Source: Candidatus Scalindua sp.
GTDB taxonomy: Bacteria; Planctomycetota; Brocadiia; Brocadiales; Scalinduaceae
Length of the DNA: 34,010 nucleotides
Assembly (NCBI GenBank): GCA_018670825.1
Contig: JABHIW010000128.1
Span: forward strand, 1 to 34,010
Reading direction: 5' to 3'
Shown here: one piece after another, positions 8,168 to 15,671 of the stretch
How positions within the stretch are numbered: position 1 is the first letter of the stretch
How the letters are laid out: every line of letters starts with the position of its first letter
Program-made: the position numbers and the translations under genes
Notes under the pieces: generated by a model
Seen by the model: the letters and a program-made list of their open reading frames with translations, nothing else
Database searches by the model: none
What the model was told of the DNA's origin: nothing

Positions 8168-8170
8168 ACT

Positions 8171-10138
8171 ATGGATCCACACACATCCTCAAATCATGCT
8201 AATTTGCTTAGATTCACTACCGTTGGCAGTGTAGATGACGGAAAATCTACGCTTATTGGCAGACTCCTTATGGACACTAAGAACATATACGATGACCAAC
8301 TTGAAGCAGTCAAAAAAGTTGCGAAACGCAAAGGTGAAAAAGAGATAGATTTATCTCTCTTAACAGACGGACTTGCTGCTGAAAGGGAACAAGGAATAAC
8401 TATAGATGTGGCTTATCGTTATTTCCAGACTCCTAAACGGAAATTTATCATTGCCGATACACCAGGACACGTCCAGTATACGCGAAATATGGTGACCGGT
8501 GCTTCCACTGCAAATCTGGCTATTATCCTTATAGACGCACGTAGCGGGGTCCTTGAGCAATCAAGACGGCATGGTTTCATAGCAAGTCTTTTACAGGTTT
8601 CTCACATGATAGTTGCTGTCAACAAGATTGATCTGGTAGATTATTCTCAAGAGGTGTTTGATTCAATAGTTACAGAATATGATGAATATTCTCGTAAACT
8701 TGATATTAAAGACATCACCTACATTCCGGTTTCAGCACTTGAAGGTGATAATGTAGTTAATAAAAGCGAGAAAACTCCCTGGTATGACGGCCCTACCGTA
8801 TTGCATGTACTTGAAAATGTCCACGTGGGTTCCGATCTTAATGTTCGCGACTTCAGATTCCCGGTGCAATATGTTATACGGCCTGATCTTAATTTCAGAG
8901 GTTATGCAGGAAGGATTGTCGCAGGTTCAGTTAACCCAGGGGAAGAAATCGCGGTGTTGCCATCAGGACTAATTTCTAAAGTTAAAACTATCACAACAAT
9001 GGACGGAGATCTTGAAGAAGCACACGCTCCACAATCTGTGGTTTTAACACTTGAAGACGAAATAGATATCAGCAGGGGCGACATGATTGTTCGACGGCAT
9101 AATCTGCCTCAAGTCGAGAATAATATCGATGTAATTTTATGCTGGATGGGGAATGATCCGCTTGAGATAGGCAAAAATTATTTCTTAAAGCACACCACAA
9201 GAACGGTCAATGCCAGCATCACTAAGTTAATTTACATGTTTGACGTAAACACTTTACATCGTACCGATGCGACAGAACATAATCTTTTCTGCGAGTTGAT
9301 AAAAACGCCACATCTTACCGATGTTAACACTCTGCTGCTGAATGAGATTGGACGCGCGGAGTTGAAACTTACCCAACCAATAATGTTAGATCAATATAAT
9401 AAGAACCGGGAGACTGGCAGTTTTATCATCATAGACCCTGATACAAATTTTACTGTTGGAGCAGGGATGATTCGGGGTGCTGTTCGAAGTATCGAAGAGA
9501 CTATCCATGTCGAAGGGAAAACGAATATAGAAGAGGAACTGCCTATCAAAGTCGAGATAGAAAGAGCACCGGTATCTCTGCAGGAGAGAGAAGAACGATA
9601 TAAACACAAGACAGCCGTTATCTGGTTTACCGGATTATCAGGAGCAGGCAAATCAACAATTGCAAAAAGCCTTGAACGCCTTCTCTTCAGTACAGGAATT
9701 CATACAGCGTTATTGGACTGGGATAAACTCTATCATGGTCTGTGCAAGGACCTCAGTTTTTCAGATCAGGATCGCATAGAAAATACCAGAAGAGCAGGAG
9801 AAGTTGCAAGGGTCTTTTACGAACACGGCTCTGTTGTACTGTGTACCTTTGTCTCTCCGTTAAGATGCCAGAGAGACCAGGTTAAAGCCTTGATACCGGA
9901 AGGAAGATTCATTGAAGTTTTCGTTCGTTGCAGTCTCCAAACCTGTGTGCAAAGAGATCCAAGAGGTCTGTACAAAAAGGCCATGGACGGAGAAATACCT
10001 CAATTCACCGGAATAAACTCACCATACGAAGAGCCTCTCAACCCGGATATTATCTTAGACGCAGAACATAAATCCATTGAAGACAACCTTAAAGCGCTTC
10101 TGGAGATGCTAAAACAAAAAGGGATTATCAGAAGGTAA
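8171..10138 (+). CDS. cysNC: bifunctional sulfate adenylyltransferase subunit 1 / adenylylsulfate kinase
   Basis: A 655-aa fusion. Residues 1 to about 450 are the CysN GTPase (EF-Tu-like) that drives APS synthesis by CysD: G1 GSVDDGKST (19-27), DTPGHVQYTRNM (G3) and NKIDLVD (G4). Residues about 475-655 are the CysC kinase that phosphorylates APS to PAPS: Walker A GLSGAGKST (488-496), FSDQDRIENTRRAGEVA and a C-terminus ending in IIRR as in CysC. The normally invariant loop DGDNxR reads D516-W-D-K-L-Y521, so Gly, Asn and the APS-contacting Arg are replaced. The kinase activity or substrate preference may therefore be altered. The ATG lies three bases after cysD, with AAGGAGGG about 12 bases upstream inside the end of cysD. 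No PAPS reductase or sulfotransferase follows directly. Confidence 0.93.
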   Translation: MDPHTSSNHANLLRFTTVGSVDDGKSTLIGRLLMDTKNIYDDQLEAVKKVAKRKGEKEIDLSLLTDGLAAEREQGITIDVAYRYFQTPKRKFIIADTPGHVQYTRNMVTGASTANLAIILIDARSGVLEQSRRHGFIASLLQVSHMIVAVNKIDLVDYSQEVFDSIVTEYDEYSRKLDIKDITYIPVSALEGDNVVNKSEKTPWYDGPTVLHVLENVHVGSDLNVRDFRFPVQYVIRPDLNFRGYAGRIVAGSVNPGEEIAVLPSGLISKVKTITTMDGDLEEAHAPQSVVLTLEDEIDISRGDMIVRRHNLPQVENNIDVILCWMGNDPLEIGKNYFLKHTTRTVNASITKLIYMFDVNTLHRTDATEHNLFCELIKTPHLTDVNTLLLNEIGRAELKLTQPIMLDQYNKNRETGSFIIIDPDTNFTVGAGMIRGAVRSIEETIHVEGKTNIEEELPIKVEIERAPVSLQEREERYKHKTAVIWFTGLSGAGKSTIAKSLERLLFSTGIHTALLDWDKLYHGLCKDLSFSDQDRIENTRRAGEVARVFYEHGSVVLCTFVSPLRCQRDQVKALIPEGRFIEVFVRCSLQTCVQRDPRGLYKKAMDGEIPQFTGINSPYEEPLNPDIILDAEHKSIEDNLKALLEMLKQKGIIRR

Positions 10139-10152
10139 GATATTAAAACTCC

Positions 10153-10176
10153 GGTCTAGCAAAAAAACAGACCTTT
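10153..10176 (+). terminator. weak candidate terminator after cysNC
   Basis: GGTCT (10153-10157) pairs with AGACC (10169-10173), followed only by TTTAT. The loop is a long A-rich stretch. Its position 15 bases past the stop codon is right, but the stem is short. Confidence 0.3.
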
Positions 10177-10282
10177 ATGTTACATCTTACTAGAGTGAAC
10201 AGGCAGTATAGTCACACGCCTGAATGTCAAACTTTTTAAAATCCTCGATTATTAATAGTTCCACCACTGCCAGCAAAAAGGA

Positions 10283-10390
10283 CTACGACACTAATTTTCT
10301 TATTAGAAAGTAGAATCCAATCATCATTGTTATAACTCCTATTATTAAAATAATACTAATTGTAATTTTTGAAATTAGTTCATAGTACAT
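10283..10390 (-). CDS. 35-aa single-pass membrane peptide
   Basis: A very short frame with strong signals: AAGGAG (10403-10398), seven bases, then ATG. It encodes MYYELISKITISIILIIGVI followed by TMMIGFYFLIRKLVS and TAG. Residues about 8-30 form one uninterrupted hydrophobic helix with a basic C-terminal end (RK), so the N-terminus is probably outside and the C-terminus in the cytoplasm. I do not recognise a family. Small accessory subunits of membrane complexes look like this in general form, but no partner gene is adjacent. The perfect Shine-Dalgarno and clean hydrophobic profile argue that it is translated. It is far shorter than usual gene-calling limits and would be missed by them. Confidence 0.55.
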   Translation of the reverse strand: MYYELISKITISIILIIGVITMMIGFYFLIRKLVS

Positions 10391-10683
10391 GATTAATCTC
10401 CTTATACTTGTAAATTAAAAATACCTCATCAACACAGAACTATATATATAATTATTAGATTATTCCGCGTTAAAACTATATCTGTAGAGACAGAAGGCAC
10501 TGAGTATAATGTAAACATAGCTGATATTTTGTCCTTGTCAAAACAAGTAGCAATTTAATTGTCGCCTTCCACCTAAAAAGACGACACTCCCATATTTTCA
10601 TTTTCCCTTAATTCAAGGAATTTAACTTTACCAGTCAGAATATGCTTTTAAATTGATATAGGAATTTGTATAAACATGTTGTT

Positions 10684-11565
10684 ATGAAAAAACAGACCAT
10701 AGTTTTATTAAGTCTTTTTCTTACTATCTGCATTTTTCAGCTTTCTACACTGGCAAGTAAACTCTCATCATCTCACAAAAGCAGCAACATACAGAGAAAA
10801 GCACCGGTAATGCTCGCGCATCAATGGGACAAGAAATCCGATATTAAAGGATGGTGGATGAGCGAAAAACTCGATGGAGCACGTGGATATTGGACAGGTA
10901 AAGAACTGATTTCTCGCCAGGGAAATATCTTTCACGCTCCGGAATGGTTTACCAGAAATTTTCCATCAACCCCACTCGATGGAGAACTTTGGATAGGAAA
11001 GCAGCATTTTTCAGAGCTTATCAGTATCGTTCGCAGGAAGAATGCCGATACCGAGTGGAAGAAAGTCCGTTACTTTGTCTTTGACGCACCTGAAATAGAG
11101 GGAGGTTTTGAGAAACGTCTTGATTTCGCGCGCCGTTGGTTCCTGGAACACCCAAACCTGTTTACTGAAGTACTGGAACAGCAAATATGTAGCAGTAAGG
11201 AGCATCTTCAACGAAAGCTTTTAGAGATTGAGTCTCTTGAAGGCGAAGGATTGATGCTGAGGAGGCCCGGTTCTCCGTATACCGTTGGGCGTACCCACGA
11301 TCTATTAAAAGTAAAAACCTTTGAAGATGCAGAGGCAACCGTTATCAAACATCTCCCCGGATCCGGAAAACATGCCGGACGTCTCGGATCACTGTTAGTG
11401 GAACTGCCCAACGGAATTCAATTTGCGATAGGGACCGGCTTTTCTGATCAGGAACGAAACAACCCGCCTCCAGTTGGGAGTGTGATTACCTTTAAATATT
11501 GTGGATTCTACAAATCAGGCATTCCTAAATTTGCCTCTTTCCTTCGTATTCGTGAAGAGTATTAA
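10684..11565 (+). CDS. exported ATP-dependent DNA ligase (LigE type)
   Basis: A minimal single-chain DNA ligase of 293 aa that seals nicks using ATP. It begins with a signal peptide (MKKQTIVLLSLFLTICIFQLSTLAS), as known for the periplasmic LigE group. Ligase motif I is EKLDGARGYW, with the adenylated lysine at K62. Motif III is LDGELWIG, motif IV is EGEGLMLRRPGSPY, and motif V is around LLKVK. A C-terminal OB-fold ends at SFLRIREEY. A TTG at 10666 lies six codons upstream in frame, but its AGGA is too close, and the ATG at 10684 gives a proper signal peptide, so I prefer the ATG. The gene is alone; a 26-bp repeat follows it. Periplasmic LigE has been linked to DNA uptake or extracellular DNA, but no competence genes are in view. 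Confidence 0.9.
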   Translation: MKKQTIVLLSLFLTICIFQLSTLASKLSSSHKSSNIQRKAPVMLAHQWDKKSDIKGWWMSEKLDGARGYWTGKELISRQGNIFHAPEWFTRNFPSTPLDGELWIGKQHFSELISIVRRKNADTEWKKVRYFVFDAPEIEGGFEKRLDFARRWFLEHPNLFTEVLEQQICSSKEHLQRKLLEIESLEGEGLMLRRPGSPYTVGRTHDLLKVKTFEDAEATVIKHLPGSGKHAGRLGSLLVELPNGIQFAIGTGFSDQERNNPPPVGSVITFKYCGFYKSGIPKFASFLRIREEY

Positions 11566-11587
11566 TTAATTCTCACGCCAGGCCGCT

Positions 11588-11613
11588 CCCCGGACAAAAG
11601 ACGCCGAGGACAA
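11588..11613 (+). repeat. 26-bp dispersed repeat, copy 2
   Basis: CCCCGGACAAAA, GA, CGCCGAGGACAA. It differs from copy 1 only in the two central bases. It lies 22 bases after the ligase stop codon and is followed by GGAGACCGCAAAGC. Confidence 0.75.
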
Positions 11614-11703
11614 GGAGACCGCAAAGCAAACACAAAAGAAATTATAAAAGTTTTTTGGTAACTATTCATTAATAATCATGATTCTGCACATCCGGTAAAA
11701 TAT

Positions 11704-11774
11704 GTAGGGCCTGTTTCCCAAACAGGTCTTTTATGCACGGAACGGGAAAAGCCCGTTTGGGAAACGAGCCCTAC
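11704..11774. repeat. 71-bp palindromic element between convergent genes
   Basis: The left arm GTAGGGCCTGTTTCCCAAAC and right arm GTTTGGGAAACGAGCCCTAC are inverted copies with two mismatches over 20 bases. Each arm is also part of a smaller palindrome: CCTGTTTCCCAAACAGG (11710-11726) and CCCGTTT...AAACG. It lies between the convergent ligase and phosphorylase genes. It could be a miniature mobile element, and it could also end transcription from both sides. Confidence 0.7.
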
Positions 11775-11864
11775 GGTTGCTTTCCTCTCTTTCGAGAGGT
11801 TAATCATTAAACAAATAAGGGAAAGCTTGAAAACTGCCAGACTGCATACCTATGGGTTTTCGAT

Positions 11865-13610
11865 CTAATTTTCCTTGTGTTTCTTCAACCATACTATTTG
11901 ATACGGCTCTAATGTCAGATCCTGACTATTAATTTTTGTATGGGTAATTATATCAACTAAATGATCAGTATACTCACCGGGAAGAACAATTTTCACACTC
12001 TCTCCCGTAAAGTTAAATAATGCGAGTATAGACTCATTATCATCATTGGCATATCGTTTAAGGGCAAATACCTTACTTCCCAAATCCAGGAACTCATATT
12101 TGCCAAATGGGTTGAAGGCTTCTTCATTTATTCTAATTGATAAAAGTTGCTTATACCTTTTGAAAAGGATCTTCTGCAAACTACCCTCTTCTTCAAGCAA
12201 CTCTTTTAAATTATCATAATTTAATTTATCTCTATTAATAGTCCTGTTGATCCTCGTCCTCCTTACCGCTTCTTGATAGTTCCGGGAGCCAACAAGAGAG
12301 TGGAAATAGATACCCGGCACACCTGGCATCGCCAGAACAACCGCTTGCGAGAGAATCATTCTTTTTACTCGCATATTGTCATCCTCTTCCGGGCTTGTTA
12401 ACAAATCAATATAACTGCAATTTAACTCATAAGGAGATTCTTCCTCATCACCGATTGACCGATAAGAAGCAAAGCCTCCGTGCCGAATAGAAGTCCTCAC
12501 TAAAAAGCTCATCTCTTTCTCATCTAATATTCCATTTACCGCTCTGACACCAATACCATCATGACTTGCGGTAAAATTAAAGAAACATACCCCATCACTT
12601 GGAAGATCTAACCCTTTTGCCCAATTTGTGAGTTTTTCTGTATCAGCTTTTAAAATAGAAAATGCCAGAAGAGGAGGAAGCGTAAAGTTATAAACCATTT
12701 GTGCCTCATCATTACCACCTCCAAAATACGAAATATTTTCTCCGTGAGGCACATTTGTCTCTGTAATAATTATAACTTCAGGCGCAACTGCATGCATTAC
12801 TTCACGCATAAGCTGAATCAATTCATGAGTTTTTGGAAGATGAACACAGGATGTTCCCAACTCTTTCCATATATAAGCAATTGCGTCAAGCCTTATAAGA
12901 GAAGCGCCTTTGGCGATATATAAAAGCAATACATCTAAAACCTTTAACAACACTTTGTAATTAGCGTAATTCAAATCTACCTGATCGCTGCCGAATGTTG
13001 TCCATATATTTCTGATCTTCCCCTCATCATCAATGAATTCGGTTAAAAGAGGCGAGGTCCTTGGTCTTACAACATTTGATAAATCAGTACTTGGATCAAC
13101 ATCGATAAAAAAATCTTCAAACTCCGGAATATTTGCCAAGTAATTATTGAACCATCTGCTTAATTGTGACATGTGGTTAATGACGCCATCAAACATTATC
13201 CTATGGTTCTTCCTTATATTTTCTATGTCTTTCCATGAGCCTTTGAGAGGGCAGACGCCCTTATAGTTTACAATTGAAAAACCATCATCTGATGAATACG
13301 GATAAAATGGTAGTATGTGAACGGTGTTGATGACATCCTGTGCATACTCATTTAAAAATCGATATAAAGTTGCCAGTGCCGTTTCACCATGATGAAAGAC
13401 CTGATCTCCATATGTTATGAGTATAATATCTTTTTGCGTTAAATAATATGGAGCGCTTTCTATCTTTTGTTTATACTTATCGATTAGAGCAAGAATCTCC
13501 TCATAGGCCTTTACAGAATCCTCCTTGGAATAAATAAAATCCAATGACTCTTCGATCAGTTTTAATCTGTTTTCTGTTGTAAGCCGGGTATAATGCTCTT
13601 TGTTTGTCAT
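11865..13610 (-). CDS. GH13_18 sugar phosphorylase (sucrose/glucosylglycerate-phosphorylase-like)
   Basis: A 581-aa TIM-barrel glycosidase-family enzyme that should split an alpha-glucoside with phosphate to give glucose 1-phosphate. Residues below count from the ATG at 13610. The catalytic nucleophile is D242 in IRLDAIAYIWKELG, the acid/base is E284 in IIITETNVPHGEN, and the transition-state stabiliser is D351 in TASHDGIG. The loop GTSCVHLPKTHEL resembles the glucosylglycerate/glucosylglycerol phosphorylase side of the subfamily as I recall it. That is inference; sucrose or another glucoside is possible. The frame stays open 24 codons upstream into uup, but AAGGA eight bases before the ATG at 13610 decides the start. 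It follows uup after 41 bases on the same strand, so both are probably one transcript. Such phosphorylases recycle compatible solutes, which would fit a saline habitat. Confidence 0.85.
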   Translation of the reverse strand: MTNKEHYTRLTTENRLKLIEESLDFIYSKEDSVKAYEEILALIDKYKQKIESAPYYLTQKDIILITYGDQVFHHGETALATLYRFLNEYAQDVINTVHILPFYPYSSDDGFSIVNYKGVCPLKGSWKDIENIRKNHRIMFDGVINHMSQLSRWFNNYLANIPEFEDFFIDVDPSTDLSNVVRPRTSPLLTEFIDDEGKIRNIWTTFGSDQVDLNYANYKVLLKVLDVLLLYIAKGASLIRLDAIAYIWKELGTSCVHLPKTHELIQLMREVMHAVAPEVIIITETNVPHGENISYFGGGNDEAQMVYNFTLPPLLAFSILKADTEKLTNWAKGLDLPSDGVCFFNFTASHDGIGVRAVNGILDEKEMSFLVRTSIRHGGFASYRSIGDEEESPYELNCSYIDLLTSPEEDDNMRVKRMILSQAVVLAMPGVPGIYFHSLVGSRNYQEAVRRTRINRTINRDKLNYDNLKELLEEEGSLQKILFKRYKQLLSIRINEEAFNPFGKYEFLDLGSKVFALKRYANDDNESILALFNFTGESVKIVLPGEYTDHLVDIITHTKINSQDLTLEPYQIVWLKKHKEN

Positions 13611-13651
13611 AACATAAGTCCTTGTTGTTTTCCTCCAGGAAAATGAGGCAT

Positions 13652-15463
13652 TTAACCCTGAAGTGCCTCCAATGCTTCCCACCGTTCATAGGCTGTGCAT
13701 AATTCTGAGTCCAGGGCAGACAATCTTGCCCTTACAATTGTAGCCTCGTCATTTCCTTTCTTATAAAACAGGGGATCACTCACTGTCTGGTATAATTTAT
13801 TCTGCTCTTCTTCCAGCTGCTCTATTCTCTGTGGTAAGGTTGAGAGTTCACGTTGCTCTTTATAACTAAGCCTGCGAGGACGTTCAATATTTTTGTCCGG
13901 TCTGTCAGTCTTTAATTGGCTCCGTTTCTTACTATTTACCTCAACTTGTTTTCTCTGCCGGAGCCAATCATCATAACCTCCAATATATTCATTAACCTCA
14001 CCTTTACCTTCAAACACAATAGTACTGGTTACCACATTATTGAGGAATGCACGATCGTGGCTTACCAGAAGGAGTGAGCCCTTATACTCCAACAGCATTT
14101 CCTCCAAAAGCTCCAGTGTCTCCATATCCAGATCATTTGTCGGTTCGTCCATCACGAGAACATTTGCCGGCCTGGTAAACAACCGTGCAAGAAGAAGGCG
14201 GTTACGTTCTCCACCGGAAAGGATGCTGACATTGATACGTGCTCGCTCCGGAGAAAATAGAAATTTCTGTAGATATCCTATCACATGTTGCTGCTTGCCG
14301 TTTAATGTAATAAAATCATTCCCATCTCCCACATTGTAAAATACTGACTTGTCCTCCTGCAGTTGTTCACGAAGTTGGTCGAAATAGGCAATCTGAAGAT
14401 TGGTACCATGTTGAATTATTCCCTGCTGAGGAGTGAGTTTACCAAGCAGAAGTTGTAAAAGAGTGGACTTGCCAGCACCATTAGGACCGATAAAACCCAC
14501 TTTATCACCCTTCATAATCGTTGTAGAAAACCCTTTTATTATCGGTGTATTATCATATCCAAATCCCAGGTTTTCTACCTTTATTACCTTCATACCGGAA
14601 CGTTCTACCTCTTGTGTCTGCATTCGCACTGTTCCCGTTAGAGTACGTCGTTCTCTACGGACAGAACGCATTTTTTCCAGGTCCCGTACTCTCCCCTCGT
14701 TTCGAGTACGACGAGCCTTAATACCCTGTCGTAACCATATCTCTTCATTAACAAGTTTCTTATCAAAAGTAGACCATTGTTTTTCCTCTGCATCGAGTAC
14801 TGCCTGTTTGCGGGAGAGAAATGTTTCATAATCACACTCCCAATCAGCAAGCTTACCCCTATCAAGCTCAATGATACGATTGGCTATCTTTTTTAAAAAC
14901 ATGCGGTCATGGGTGACAAAAAAAATAGTACCTTCATATCGCAATAGAAATTCTTCCAGCCAATCGATTGATGCAATATCCAGATGGTTAGTTGGTTCAT
15001 CAAGCAATAATATCTCAGGTTTACAAACCAGACCCCTTGCAAGTAATACCCTGCGTTTTAAGCCTGCGGAAAGAACCTTGAACTCGGAATTTGCATCCAA
15101 TTGCATCAATGAAATCATCTTTTCTATCTGATGACTTTTTTCCCAATCCTGTCCAGTATCGTGTTCCGCATGACTGCGGTCCATCTTTTTAAGCCCATCA
15201 TGTACTATTTCGAATACGGTACCATTTAATTCTCTTGGAATTTCCTGCGAAAGATAAGCGGTACGAAGCCCTTTTTTACGGGAAATTTCTCCCGAATCAG
15301 GCATCAACTCTCCATTAATCAACTTAAGTAAAGTTGACTTTCCCTCACCGTTACGACCAAGAAGGCAGACTCTTTCACCACGTTCTATCTGTACACTTGC
15401 TTCATCTAATAATAACGGTCCTCCGAAGCTGATACTTACTTTTTGCAGACTTAATAACATCAT
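13652..15463 (-). CDS. uup: ABC-F ATPase, Uup family
   Basis: A 603-aa soluble protein with two ABC ATPase cassettes and no membrane segments. Cassette 1 has GRNGEGKST (Walker A), signature LSAGLKRR and LLLDEPTNHLD (Walker B). Cassette 2 has GPNGAGKST, LSGGERNR and VMDEPTNDLD. The linker is rich in basic residues (KARRTRNEGRVRDLEKMRSVRRERRT). The C-terminus (from SYKEQRELSTLPQRIEQLEEE) is the coiled-coil nucleic-acid-binding domain typical of Uup. Uup is known to act on branched DNA or ribosomes and to suppress precise transposon excision. The frame is open 29 codons further upstream, but GGAG seven bases before the first of two adjacent ATGs (15463 and 15460) decides the start. The glucoside phosphorylase gene follows after 41 bases. 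Confidence 0.92.
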   Translation of the reverse strand: MMLLSLQKVSISFGGPLLLDEASVQIERGERVCLLGRNGEGKSTLLKLINGELMPDSGEISRKKGLRTAYLSQEIPRELNGTVFEIVHDGLKKMDRSHAEHDTGQDWEKSHQIEKMISLMQLDANSEFKVLSAGLKRRVLLARGLVCKPEILLLDEPTNHLDIASIDWLEEFLLRYEGTIFFVTHDRMFLKKIANRIIELDRGKLADWECDYETFLSRKQAVLDAEEKQWSTFDKKLVNEEIWLRQGIKARRTRNEGRVRDLEKMRSVRRERRTLTGTVRMQTQEVERSGMKVIKVENLGFGYDNTPIIKGFSTTIMKGDKVGFIGPNGAGKSTLLQLLLGKLTPQQGIIQHGTNLQIAYFDQLREQLQEDKSVFYNVGDGNDFITLNGKQQHVIGYLQKFLFSPERARINVSILSGGERNRLLLARLFTRPANVLVMDEPTNDLDMETLELLEEMLLEYKGSLLLVSHDRAFLNNVVTSTIVFEGKGEVNEYIGGYDDWLRQRKQVEVNSKKRSQLKTDRPDKNIERPRRLSYKEQRELSTLPQRIEQLEEEQNKLYQTVSDPLFYKKGNDEATIVRARLSALDSELCTAYERWEALEALQG

Positions 15464-15529
15464 GAATATACTCCGGAAGTGATATTTTTCTTGTAGGTTA
15501 TTTGAAATGTTAAGGAAACAATCTGAATT

Positions 15530-15573
15530 AAAAAAAAGGACACACCCCATATGTTTCCATTTGGAATGTGTCC
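15530..15573 (-). terminator. intrinsic terminator of the 847-aa gene
   Basis: On the minus strand, GGACACA (15573-15567) pairs with TGTGTCC (15544-15538), with an inner TTCCA/TGGAA stem, followed by eight T (15537-15530). It lies about 100 bases past the stop codon of the 847-aa gene and insulates uup. Confidence 0.8.
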
Positions 15574-15671
15574 CTCATATATATCCGGTGTTCTTTCCGA
15601 TAGTACAATCGAAGTATTTAGCATTTCGACAAATTTACTGAATTACACCATATAAAGATAATCCTGGATTT

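Larger units (their letters stand above)
10139..10683. other. intergenic region between cysNC and ligase
   Basis: Apart from the weak terminator at 10153 and the 35-aa peptide gene at 10283-10390 (minus), this AT-rich region shows only CTTGT/ACAAG-type small hairpins near 10535. I see no confident promoter for the ligase gene. Confidence 0.4.

Noticed and set aside
14040..15131. Plus-strand open frames opposite uup
   Set aside because: They are mirror frames of a well-conserved ABC-F gene and lack ribosome binding sites or recognisable domains.
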